This document shows positions 1-7,152 of a stretch of DNA of 32,181 nucleotides, one piece after another. This DNA is from a bacterium (GTDB lineage: Bacteria > SZUA-182 > DTGQ01 > JAFGSM01): the NCBI GenBank assembly GCA_016934595.1, contig JAFGSM010000177.1, forward strand, positions 1 through 32,181. Reading direction: 5' to 3'. Below the pieces are notes generated by a model. It saw only the letters and a program-made list of their open reading frames with translations, was not told where the DNA came from and searched no databases. The position numbers and the translations under genes are program-made. Each line of letters begins with the position of its first letter. Positions within the stretch are counted from its first letter, which is position 1.

Positions 1-176
1 AAGGTATAACTATAAGGATTGAAAGAAAAAGCCGGATTGTAAAAAGGATTGTAAAAAGGATAATAAAACGGTATCTGTGCATAGGAAGGCAGGCTTGATA
101 AACAAAGTATTATCAACAAAACAAAAAAGCCTGCCATTACGAATTTGTATGTCTTTCCCCTTTTTTCCTTTTTCAT
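1..176 (-). CDS. Secreted protein, N-terminal fragment (runs off window)
   Basis: The start ATG is at 176-174, preceded on the minus strand by a strong ribosome binding site (GGGAGGGAA, about 181-189). The 58 visible codons encode a positively charged start (MKKEKRGK), a hydrophobic core (FFVLLIILCLSSL) and a likely signal peptidase site after SYA. The mature chain then begins with an aromatic, Asn and Pro-rich stretch containing YPFYNPFYNP, encoded by a short direct repeat (ggattgtaaaaa twice, about 37-60). The rest lies beyond base 1, so no function can be assigned. The design (signal peptide, then a Phe/Tyr/Asn/Pro-rich segment) resembles the start of the secreted Ig/PKD protein at 22004, so it may be a similar adhesin-like exported protein. 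This is inference from composition only. Confidence 0.7.
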   Translation of the reverse strand, partial: MKKEKRGKTYKFVMAGFFVLLIILCLSSLPSYAQIPFYYPFYNPFYNPAFSFNPYSYT

Positions 177-591
177 TACATTCCCTCCCAATTAAATGAT
201 GATTTGTCTTTTTACACTATCTTTTATACTTTCTTATATAATGATATGTAGCAAAATTGATGCCATGATTGGATCAATATCTATTCCCAAATACGGGATA
301 TCCCTTCATAAATGATATGAAAAGCGATGACATAACAATACAGATTGATCCTTAGATTCCAAATATAGATATAAAAACCTTTATTTTTTCGAACGGATTA
401 AACGGTTTGATACGGATATTTAAGATATTGTCATTTTTTTTATGCGCGCTTACCCAATCCCATTTGCCCAATCCGTTTACTCTATGTAGATGTCGTGATA
501 AACTAAACCCAAAATGGCAGTTAGAAATTGAGCAGCCTCTATCCAAAACAGAATTTTTTATAGGTACAAAGGCATAAAGGTGTAAAATGAG
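177..591. other. Intergenic region with no convincing gene
   Basis: This AT-rich stretch separates two divergent genes. It holds the ribosome binding site of the minus-strand partial gene, an imperfect hairpin at 256-278 (ATTGAT pairs with ATCAAT, one bulged G) and a 10-bp perfect palindrome GGGATATCCC at 295-304. A 64-codon minus-strand frame at 352-546 has no good ribosome binding site and no recognisable domain, so I do not call it. A weak ribosome binding site AAAGG at 576-580 serves the gene at 592. Promoters for both genes must lie here, but no clear -35/-10 pair stood out. Confidence 0.5.
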
Positions 592-1680
592 ATGAGAACA
601 GGGATAGCAAATCTTCCTTTACATTACGGCAAGGCCCCTGCCTGGCTTTTTCAGCGCATGAAACAGTTGGCCAGGCACATAACCCTTGCCATTGTAACAG
701 AATTCGGAGCGCAGGAGGTTCTTGTCAGGCTTTCTGACCCGTTCTGGTTTCAGGCGTTTGGGTGTGTGCTGGGTTTTGATTGGCACAGCAGCGGGCTGAC
801 GACAACCGTTTGCGGGGCATTAAAAGAGGGGCTCAAGGGCATGGAGAAGGAGACCGGTATATTTGTTGCAGGCGGCAAGGGACGCACATCGCGTCAAACC
901 CCCCAGGAGATACAGGAATTCGGAGACCGCTTTGGGATAGATGCCCCAAATCTGATATACGCGAGCCGCATGTCTGCAAAAGTAGACAACGCCGCATTGC
1001 AGGATGGATATCAATTATATCATCACAATATGATCTTCACTCATAATGGTCAATGGGCTGTAATACAACAGGGGATGAATGAGGCCAACCGTTATGCCAG
1101 ACGCTATCACTGGCTGGGGAGCAAGGTGACAGATTTTGTGTGCGAGCCCCATGCGGCGGTATGTTGCGATCTTAAGGGCACGGTGTTGAATATGACTGCC
1201 AGGGAAAGCGGCGCTTCGAGGGATTTCAGCGCGGTTGTATCCAGGGAAAACCCTGATAAGGTATTGAAGGAGTTAAAGGTCTTTCAGGAAAGGTTTACAC
1301 TTCCAATGAGGCATGAGGTGAGCATAGAAGATATAAATCCGGAAAGGCTTAGGCGGGTTCTGCTAACGACCTATGAACAGCAACCTTTGGACTTTGCAGC
1401 ATTATTGGGCATCAATGGCGTTGGGCCAAAAACAGTCAGGTCATTAAGCTTGATCTCCGAGCTTTTATACGATGCAAAGCCAAGCTTCATGGACCCTGTC
1501 AGATTTAGCTTTGCCCATGGAGGGAAGGATGGACATCCCTATCCTTTTGACAGGAAGAATTATGACATGTCCATAGATTTTCTCAAAAGGGCTGTTGACC
1601 AGGCAAAGATAGGAAGGTCTGATAAACTGAAGGCCCTCAAACGCCTAGGCGATATGATATCCTGCAAATCATCCAAATAG
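592..1680 (+). CDS. DUF763 family protein
   Basis: This 362-residue protein begins MRTGIANLPLHYGKAP and carries a stretch around TGIFVAGGKGRTSRQTP, both typical of the DUF763 family found in archaea and some bacteria. Near residue 275 a helix-hairpin-helix-like segment (LLGINGVGPKTVRSLS) suggests nucleic-acid contact. It is followed by the conserved FAHGGKDGHPYPFDRKNYD region. The biochemical role of the family is not established as far as I know; a DNA transaction role is inference from the hairpin motif. AAAGG lies 11 bases upstream of the ATG. A two-codon ATG-AGA-TGA at 587-595 overlaps the start. It is monocistronic on the plus strand and converges with purC 63 bases downstream. Confidence 0.85.
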   Translation: MRTGIANLPLHYGKAPAWLFQRMKQLARHITLAIVTEFGAQEVLVRLSDPFWFQAFGCVLGFDWHSSGLTTTVCGALKEGLKGMEKETGIFVAGGKGRTSRQTPQEIQEFGDRFGIDAPNLIYASRMSAKVDNAALQDGYQLYHHNMIFTHNGQWAVIQQGMNEANRYARRYHWLGSKVTDFVCEPHAAVCCDLKGTVLNMTARESGASRDFSAVVSRENPDKVLKELKVFQERFTLPMRHEVSIEDINPERLRRVLLTTYEQQPLDFAALLGINGVGPKTVRSLSLISELLYDAKPSFMDPVRFSFAHGGKDGHPYPFDRKNYDMSIDFLKRAVDQAKIGRSDKLKALKRLGDMISCKSSK

Positions 1681-1743
1681 GTGCATCCAAAGGGGACATA
1701 TTATATGTTTTATAATGCGGTTTTAAACCAGCATGTTGGATTC

Positions 1744-2463
1744 TCAGCATTCTCCCCCCATGCATATCCTGCGAAATACATCCTGATATGCATCCTCCAC
1801 CTCTCCTAAATCCAGGCGGAAACGGTCTTTGTCAAGCTTCTTTAATGTCTTTTTCTCCCAGAGCCGGCACCCGTCAGGGCTAATCTCATCAGCAAGGCAG
1901 ACCATCCCATCGTCCGCCCTTCCAAACTCCAGTTTGTAATCCACCAGTATTATGTCCAGGTTATCAAAGAATGCGGTAAGTATCTTGTTTACCCTGAGGC
2001 TCGTCTTCTTTATATGATCGACCTCCTCATCTGAGGCAAGGCCGAATGCCTTGATATGATACTCATTGATCATGGGATCATGAAGAGCGTCATTCTTATA
2101 AAAAAACTCCATCACAGGCAAAGAGAGGATTTCTCCCTCTTCAATTCCAAACCTTTTTGCCAGGCTGCCTGCGGCCCTGTTCCTTACAGCCACCTTTAAA
2201 GGTATGATATTGAGTTTCCTCACCAGCATATCCCTGTCGCTTAATTGCCTTACAAAATGCGTCTTTATGCCCTTCCCCTCAAGGAGCTCGAAAATGGCCG
2301 CAGATATCTTGTTGTTGTATATTCCCTTATCCAGGATAGCGCCTTTTTTTGTTGAGTCAAATGCGGTTGCATCGTCCTTAAAGTGCTGGATCACAAAAGA
2401 AGGGTCCCTTGTCTCAAATATGATCTTCGCCTTTCCTTCATAGATTTTATCGAGCTTGTCCAT
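1744..2463 (-). CDS. purC: SAICAR synthetase
   Basis: This is phosphoribosylaminoimidazole-succinocarboxamide synthase, which joins aspartate to CAIR using ATP in de novo purine synthesis in the cytoplasm. The 239 residues match the usual bacterial length. The N-terminus (LDKIYEGKAKIIFE) holds the ATP-binding start of the family. GAILDKGIYNNKISAAIFE, VAVRNRAAGSLAKRFGIEEG, and DYKLEFGR followed by LADEISPDGCRLW are family hallmarks. The ATG at 2463-2461 is preceded by AAGGCGAG. It lies downstream of purB in the same direction, which makes a purB-purC pair, although a repeat-filled gap of 121 bases separates them. PurB uses the SAICAR made by PurC. Confidence 0.97.
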   Translation of the reverse strand: MDKLDKIYEGKAKIIFETRDPSFVIQHFKDDATAFDSTKKGAILDKGIYNNKISAAIFELLEGKGIKTHFVRQLSDRDMLVRKLNIIPLKVAVRNRAAGSLAKRFGIEEGEILSLPVMEFFYKNDALHDPMINEYHIKAFGLASDEEVDHIKKTSLRVNKILTAFFDNLDIILVDYKLEFGRADDGMVCLADEISPDGCRLWEKKTLKKLDKDRFRLDLGEVEDAYQDVFRRICMGGEC

Positions 2464-2505
2464 AATCTCGCCTTCTTTCTAAATCCACATATCATTTATT
2501 CTTGA

Positions 2506-2562
2506 TTCGAAAATAGATTCTATTTTCATGATTCGCGATGTCATAATTGCTATCAGAGTTTA
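2506..2562 (+). repeat. REP-like element, copy A1
   Basis: This copy lies between purC and purB. It starts with a small inverted repeat (TTCGAAAATAG, then CTATTTTCATG), followed by ATTCG and a degenerate centre, and ends GAGTTTA. It aligns with copies at 5438 and 5498 over its whole length. A second copy starts 58 bases later, so the two are in tandem. Confidence 0.7.
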
Positions 2563-2563
2563 G

Positions 2564-2623
2564 TTCCAAAATAAACTTCTATTTTCATGATTCGTGGGAG
2601 CCGGAAGGGATATTAGCGCTTGC
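2564..2623 (+). repeat. REP-like element, copy A2, entering purB
   Basis: This is the second tandem copy. It has TTCATGATTCGTG at 2585-2597, a centre GCCGGAAGG, and ends AGCGCTTGC. It aligns base for base in spacing with the copy at 5498-5558. Bases 2585-2623 are also the last 12 codons and the TGA stop of purB on the other strand. Confidence 0.75.
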
Positions 2624-3955
2624 TTCGGCTTTTGCATCATGATGGCAAGCGCATGGGACGCTTTCTCCGAATACCCTTTGAAATATGGTATTTACATGCT
2701 GCAAATGATAGTGAAGAGAGAATGAGTTTTCCAGATCGCCTTTTGTCATAACGGGTTTAACTGCAGGATCGTTTTCCAGAAGCCTTTTAAAATCGGATTT
2801 TGACTGCCAGGTCTTCATGGCGTTTCTCTGTATGATGCGGTATGCATCATCCCTGCTTATCCCCCTCTTTACCATTTCAAGGAGCACCCTTTGTGAATAA
2901 ATCAGACCGCCTGTCTTTTCCAGGTTCTCTTTCATACGCTCGGGGTAAACGATCAGATTGGCCATAAGTTTGGTGAAACGCGCAAGCATATGGTCAAGCA
3001 GTATGGTGGTATCCGGGCAAATGATCCTCTCGACCGATGAATGGCTGATATCCCTTTCATGCCACAAGGCAACATTCTCGAGGGCAGCCTGGGCGTTTGA
3101 TCGTATCAGCCTTGCCAGTCCGCACATCTGTTCGGATGCAACAGGATTCCTCTTGTGGGGCATGGCTGATGAACCTTTTTGTTTTTGGGAAAAGCATTCC
3201 TCCACCTCCAGCACCTCTGTCCTCTGCAGATGGCGGACCTCGGTGGCAAACTTTTCTATGGAAGAAGCGATCACCGCCAAAGTAGTGAAAAATTCCGCAT
3301 GGCGGTCTCTCTGAACGATTTGCGTGGAGATAGGGTCAGGTTTTAGACCCAGCTTATCGCAAACATATTTTTCGATCTGGGGAGGGCAATTGGCAAATGT
3401 GCCAACAGCGCCGGATATCTTTCCGACTTTTATGGCCTCTTTTGCCTTCTCCATCCGTTCCAGGTTTCTTTCCATCTCCGCATACCATAGCGCCATCTTC
3501 AGCCCAAAGGTAGTAGGCTCTGCATGGACCCCATGAGACCGCCCGATCATCACGGCAGAACGGTACTGAAACGCCTTTTCTTTAAGGGCATTTAAAAGGT
3601 CGCTGCAATCCCTGATCAATATATCCGATGCCTGGGTCAACTGGACAGCCAGACATGTATCCAGGATATCGGAAGACGTCAACCCCAGATGTATATAACG
3701 GGCCTCATCCCCCACGTGCTCCGCCACAGATGTCAAAAAGGCGATCACATCGTGTTTGACATCCTTCTCAATCTCATCAATCCTGCCGATTTCGAATCCT
3801 GCCCGTTCCTTTATTGCATCCATAGCCTTTATTGGAATAACCCCAAGATCAGCCAATGCTTCACATGCCAATATCTCTATCTGCAGCCATATCCTGAATC
3901 TGTTTTCATCATCCCATATCCTGCCCATTTCAGGCCTTGTATATCTTTTTATCAC
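2585..3955 (-). CDS. purB: Adenylosuccinate lyase with repeat-derived tail
   Basis: This enzyme of the fumarase/aspartase superfamily cleaves SAICAR to AICAR and adenylosuccinate to AMP, releasing fumarate. The superfamily signature GSSAMPHKRNP is present, as are the family segments GRSHGVHAEPTTFG (with the catalytic His region) and LTSSDILDTCLAVQL. It is 456 residues, longer than the usual 430 or so. The canonical end (LHYHLQHVNTIFQRVFG) is followed by a tail of roughly 22-26 residues. The last 12 of these are encoded by the REP-like element at 2564-2623, whose sequence also supplies the stop codon. The start is GTG at 3955-3953, with TGGAG six bases upstream. It precedes purC in the same direction. 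Confidence 0.96.
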   Translation of the reverse strand: MIKRYTRPEMGRIWDDENRFRIWLQIEILACEALADLGVIPIKAMDAIKERAGFEIGRIDEIEKDVKHDVIAFLTSVAEHVGDEARYIHLGLTSSDILDTCLAVQLTQASDILIRDCSDLLNALKEKAFQYRSAVMIGRSHGVHAEPTTFGLKMALWYAEMERNLERMEKAKEAIKVGKISGAVGTFANCPPQIEKYVCDKLGLKPDPISTQIVQRDRHAEFFTTLAVIASSIEKFATEVRHLQRTEVLEVEECFSQKQKGSSAMPHKRNPVASEQMCGLARLIRSNAQAALENVALWHERDISHSSVERIICPDTTILLDHMLARFTKLMANLIVYPERMKENLEKTGGLIYSQRVLLEMVKRGISRDDAYRIIQRNAMKTWQSKSDFKRLLENDPAVKPVMTKGDLENSFSLHYHLQHVNTIFQRVFGESVPCACHHDAKAEASANIPSGSHES

Positions 3956-4004
3956 AGCATTCTCCAGTCAATTGTAATCATCATTTTTTTCTTTCTTTAT
4001 CTTT

Positions 4005-4020
4005 GATGGTCTCGTATAAA
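4005..4020 (+). repeat. Dispersed word GATGGTCTCGTATAAA
   Basis: This is a variant copy of the GATGGYCTCGTAAAAAGT word found at four other places in the window. It sits in the short gap between purB and the MBL-fold gene and ends one base before the latter's stop codon region. Confidence 0.55.
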
Positions 4021-4021
4021 A

Positions 4022-4786
4022 CTATACAACCTCAATAGGCTTCAAGGTTCTGTCCTGAAAGGCGACTTGTATATCAATATGTCTATACTCCTGTTTTTGG
4101 ATTACCTTAAGGGCATTGATATGCGCCATTTCCCTCTGATTGTTTGTCTGACTGATATGCGCAAGAACCACATGCCTCAGATCCGTATGCAGAAGATCCG
4201 TTAAGAGATTTGCGGAGTCATCGTTTGAAAGATGGCCGAATCTTCCTCTGATCCTCTGTTTAAGCCACCAGGGATAAGGACCCCGATTCAGCATACCTGG
4301 GTCGTGGTTTGATTCCAGGATGAGACATCTTGATCCCTTCAGGGATTCTCGCACAAGATGGGTAACCTTGCCCAGATCGGTCGCTATACCCAGCTTTGAA
4401 CCGTTATTATGAAGGCAGAACCCTACCGGTTCTGCTGCATCGTGAAGTACGGGGAAGGAATCAAACCCTATATCATTTATCTCAAAACTCTGGCCGGCGG
4501 AAAATGTGTAAACCTGTCCCGAATAGCGGTTCATATCCTTTTCCATGGCCTTCCATGTACCTTGAGTGAGATATAGATGGATGCCAAACCTCTTCATCAA
4601 TACATCAAGCCCCTTTATATGATCCGAGTGCTCATGTGTGATTATTACGGCATCAAGCCCGGACGGAGTTGCGCCTATCTCTTCAAGGCGCTTAAAAATC
4701 TCCCTGCAGCTAAATCCTGCATCTATAAGGACATTTGTGCCTCCTGATGAGACAAATGTGGCATTTCCTGAGCTTCCGCTACCCAA
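4022..4786 (-). CDS. MBL-fold metal-dependent hydrolase, YycJ/WalJ-like
   Basis: This metallo-beta-lactamase-fold protein has a clear dinuclear metal motif HEHSDH at residues 51-56, plus later metal ligands in the HDAAEPVGF, TDLGKV, LESNHDP and LAHISQTNNQ segments. The pattern fits the YycJ/WalJ-like family of hydrolases, whose substrate is not settled. The first frame-compatible start is TTG at 4786, but it would remove the first beta strand. The same frame continues upstream through GLRVCVLGSGSSGN, exactly where the family normally begins. The only candidates there are ATA (4807-4805 or 4813-4811) or ATT (4810-4808), just after a strong GAGGGGGG ribosome binding site at about 4814-4822. The real protein is therefore probably 7-9 residues longer. 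Confidence 0.85.
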   Translation of the reverse strand: MGSGSSGNATFVSSGGTNVLIDAGFSCREIFKRLEEIGATPSGLDAVIITHEHSDHIKGLDVLMKRFGIHLYLTQGTWKAMEKDMNRYSGQVYTFSAGQSFEINDIGFDSFPVLHDAAEPVGFCLHNNGSKLGIATDLGKVTHLVRESLKGSRCLILESNHDPGMLNRGPYPWWLKQRIRGRFGHLSNDDSANLLTDLLHTDLRHVVLAHISQTNNQREMAHINALKVIQKQEYRHIDIQVAFQDRTLKPIEVV

Positions 4787-4914
4787 AACACAAACCCTGA
4801 GTCCTATAATTATCCCCCCCTCGGTTCAACCGTCTACCTCATTTTTTAGTTTTTGGCTGTTTTTTACAAGATCATCATTTTTTAGCGGCTTTCAATATCT
4901 TGGCATATCAACGA

Positions 4915-5364
4915 TCAAATGCCTGTATGGCCGAAACCGCCATCCATCCTCTCTGAATCAGGCAGTTCAGACACCTCCTCCCAGCAGGCTGTCACTACAG
5001 GCTGTATTACCATTTGGGCAATGCGGTCCCCCCTTTTTATCTCAAAACTATATTTGCACAGGTTGATTATTATGATCTTTACCTCTCCCCTGTAATCCGC
5101 ATCTATTGTGCCAGGGGCATTTAGTATCCCTATCCCGTGTTTGATAGCCAAACCGCTCCTTGGCCTTATCTGGGCCTCGTATCCAACAGGCAGCGCAATC
5201 GCAAAACCCGCCGGGATGATGGCCTTATCCAAAGGCTGAATGACAACGTTTTCTTTTACAGCGGCACAAATATCCATCCCTGATGAATGCGGGGTCATAT
5301 AGGCAGGCAACGGGATATCATCCGTTCCATATAGTCTTTTAATAGGCACCTTTATCATGTTCAT
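4915..5364 (-). CDS. dut: dUTP diphosphatase
   Basis: This trimeric dUTPase hydrolyses dUTP to dUMP and diphosphate, which keeps uracil out of DNA and feeds dTMP synthesis. All five motifs are visible: SGMDICA (28-34), RPRSGLA (67-73), the uracil-binding GTIDADYRGEV (85-95), GDRIAQMVIQ (112-121) and the C-terminal GGFGHTGI (142-149). The length of 149 is normal. The start is ATG at 5364, with a second ATG two codons later. It lies downstream of the M16 peptidase and the 61-residue protein and upstream of the MBL-fold gene, all in one direction. Confidence 0.96.
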   Translation of the reverse strand: MNMIKVPIKRLYGTDDIPLPAYMTPHSSGMDICAAVKENVVIQPLDKAIIPAGFAIALPVGYEAQIRPRSGLAIKHGIGILNAPGTIDADYRGEVKIIIINLCKYSFEIKRGDRIAQMVIQPVVTACWEEVSELPDSERMDGGFGHTGI

Positions 5365-5437
5365 TATGGCTCTTACCTGAAAAAAGATTATGTGATCAAT
5401 TTAAATAAGGAGGGTTTAAAGTTATAATGTTATTTTG

Positions 5438-5497
5438 TCTCGAAAATAGCATCCTATTTTCATGCTTCGTGGCGCCGCGAAGCGGCATGAGCGTTTG
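5438..5497 (+). repeat. REP-like element, copy B1
   Basis: This copy starts TCTCGAAAATAG, then CTATTTTCATGCTTCGTG, a hairpin centre (GCGCCGCGAAGCGGC) and GAGCGTTTG. It is immediately followed by a second copy with a 60-base period. It lies in the gap upstream of dut (minus strand), where it would form stem-loops in either transcript. Confidence 0.8.
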
Positions 5498-5558
5498 TCT
5501 CGAAAATAGATTCTATTTTTCATGCTTCGTGACGGCCTGAAAGGCCTTGAGCGTTTAC
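5498..5558 (+). repeat. REP-like element, copy B2
   Basis: This second tandem copy is TCTCGAAAATAG, ATTCTATTTTTCATGCTTCGTG, a hairpin GGCCTGAAAGGCC and TTGAGCGTTTACC. The first about 35 bases match B1 closely. The hairpin sequence differs but still pairs, which shows that structure is preserved over sequence. Confidence 0.8.
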
Positions 5559-5587
5559 CATGAAAATACATTTTCATCCTCGTGGGT
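5559..5587 (+). repeat. REP-like element, truncated third copy
   Basis: ATGAAAATACATTTTCATCCTCGTGGG resembles the left half of B1 and B2 (paired AAAAT/ATTTT arms, then TCGTGG) and follows B2 without a gap. The right half is absent. Confidence 0.55.
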
Positions 5588-5610
5588 GAACAACTCTTGT
5601 TAATGAGTGT

Positions 5611-5796
5611 TTAATCTTCAAGATCGAGACTCATCATATCGCTTGCCACATTAAGAAAAACACCCAATGATTCGCTTAGATTATTTACTATTTGGCTATA
5701 CTGAATCTTTTCCTCTATAGTCTTGGCCTTTGCCATTGCCTTTAACTCGTTGTTTAATTCTTCGAATAGACTGTTTACTATCTTTTCTGGATCCAT
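5611..5796 (-). CDS. Small acidic helical protein, unknown
   Basis: I do not recognise this 61-residue protein (MDPEKIVNSLFEELNNELKA...). The start ATG at 5796-5794 is chosen because a near-perfect ribosome binding site AAGGAGGA lies just upstream (5801-5808); a longer in-frame start would ignore it. The chain is almost wholly helical by composition, with heptad-like Leu/Ile/Met spacing (IVNSLFEELNNELKAMAKA, then IVNNLSESLGVFLNVASDMM). It is acidic at the end and lacks Cys and membrane segments. It sits between the M16 peptidase and dut in the same direction. The good initiation site supports a real gene; a coiled-coil partner-binding role is only a guess. Confidence 0.7.
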   Translation of the reverse strand: MDPEKIVNSLFEELNNELKAMAKAKTIEEKIQYSQIVNNLSESLGVFLNVASDMMSLDLED

Positions 5797-5868
5797 TTTA
5801 TCCTCCTTATACAATAATGCTTATTCATTTATTATAATTGTGGCCGTTTAAAGTATATTAACCGCTCG

Positions 5869-7152
5869 CTAACAGGCCAAAGGCCTTTTGCCGAGGGCAG
5901 TACCGTTCAAAGGTCCAATGGTCGAAAGATTAAGGTATTTAGTATCCATGATCCTGTTGGCCAATTCCAGTATATCCTGCGCCTTAACCCTTTCTATAGC
6001 GTCCAGGGTCTCAGTCAGGGTAAAGTATCGCCCGAAATACATCTCCTGCCTGGCAAGCTTGCTCATCCTGCTCGTAGTGCTCTCAAGCGAAAGCATAAGA
6101 TTCCCTTTAAGCTGGTTTTTTCCCTTATTCAGCTCATCCTCAAGCACATAATCCGCCTTCAACTTTTGGAACTCCTTGATAATCAAATCAACGACCTCTT
6201 CGGCGCTTTCCTTTTTCGTGCCTGCATATACGGAAAGCATCCCTGTATCTTCATAAGAGTTCCAAAAGGAACAAATAGAATAGGCAAGCCCCCTTTCCTC
6301 CCTGATGGTCTGAAAAAGCCTGGAACTTATACCGCCGCCCAGAATGGTATTAAGTAGATATCCTGCGTGCCTTGCCTCGTCCGTATGAGGAAGGGCTGCT
6401 GTCCCCAGGGAAATATGAACCTGTTCAAGCTCCTTCTCCTTTAAAGAAAGGTGAGGTGAAATGGCAGGTATAGTCTGGGTAGGGAATTTGTAAACATCAT
6501 CGGGCATGGGAATGACATCACGCACCATATCGAGGATTTGATCGTGTTTTAAATTTCCCGCTGCGGCAAGGATGATTCTCTGCGGCTGATATGCCCTTTG
6601 GTAATACCCTTTTAAGGCATCACTTGAAATGGAATCTATTATGGATCTAACGCCTATGATCGGCCTGCCCAGGGGATGGTCTCCCCAGAACATCTGTGTC
6701 AGGATGTCATGGACATACTCGTCAGGGGTATCTTCGATGGACCTGATTTCTTCAAGGATCACAGACCTTTCCATCTCGGTCTCATCCGGAGGGAATAAAG
6801 GATTCAACAGGATATCCGTTAAAAGATCCATTGCGATATTAAGATTCTCATCAAGGCAATTGGCCAAAAAACATGTGTACTCCCTGGATGTAAATGCGTC
6901 CAGATGCCCTCCTATCGAGTCTATCTCGATGGCTATATCCCTTGAGGAACGTTTTTTTGTACCTTTAAATAGCATATGTTCAATAAAATGAGTGGCGCCG
7001 TTTAAGGGATCTGGTTCTACCCTTGATCCTCCAACTATGCAAAAACCTACGGCCACAGAACGAACGTAAGGGATATATTCGGTAACCACCCTCATCCCAT
7101 TTTCAAGCACGGATTTTTTATACTGGCATCCCTGATTATGATCCTTGTTCAA
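5869..7152 (-). CDS. M16 family zinc peptidase (processing-peptidase-like)
   Basis: This 427-residue zinc metallopeptidase belongs to the pitrilysin/MPP family. The inverted zinc motif HFIEH is at residues 55-59 (H55, catalytic E58, H59), and the third ligand E135 lies 76 residues on, as expected. The C-terminal inactive half has the Arg/Tyr-containing GGGISSRLFQTIREERGLAYSI segment that binds substrate. No signal peptide is seen, so it is probably cytoplasmic, like the bacterial YmxG/PqqL-like proteins encoded next to pnp. Its ATG overlaps the pnp stop by four bases (ATGA), so translation is probably coupled. Confidence 0.93.
   Translation of the reverse strand: MNKDHNQGCQYKKSVLENGMRVVTEYIPYVRSVAVGFCIVGGSRVEPDPLNGATHFIEHMLFKGTKKRSSRDIAIEIDSIGGHLDAFTSREYTCFLANCLDENLNIAMDLLTDILLNPLFPPDETEMERSVILEEIRSIEDTPDEYVHDILTQMFWGDHPLGRPIIGVRSIIDSISSDALKGYYQRAYQPQRIILAAAGNLKHDQILDMVRDVIPMPDDVYKFPTQTIPAISPHLSLKEKELEQVHISLGTAALPHTDEARHAGYLLNTILGGGISSRLFQTIREERGLAYSICSFWNSYEDTGMLSVYAGTKKESAEEVVDLIIKEFQKLKADYVLEDELNKGKNQLKGNLMLSLESTTSRMSKLARQEMYFGRYFTLTETLDAIERVKAQDILELANRIMDTKYLNLSTIGPLNGTALGKRPLAC

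Noticed and set aside
352-546. A 64-codon minus-strand frame in the left intergenic region
   Set aside because: It has no ribosome binding site, no recognisable domain and AT-rich, repeat-like composition.
3956-4021. A purine riboswitch or attenuator before purB
   Set aside because: The gap is too short for the aptamer and holds only a variant of the dispersed word.
2506-5587. A CRISPR array, suggested by regularly spaced repeats
   Set aside because: The copies are adjacent without unique spacers, carry variable hairpin centres and have no cas genes nearby.
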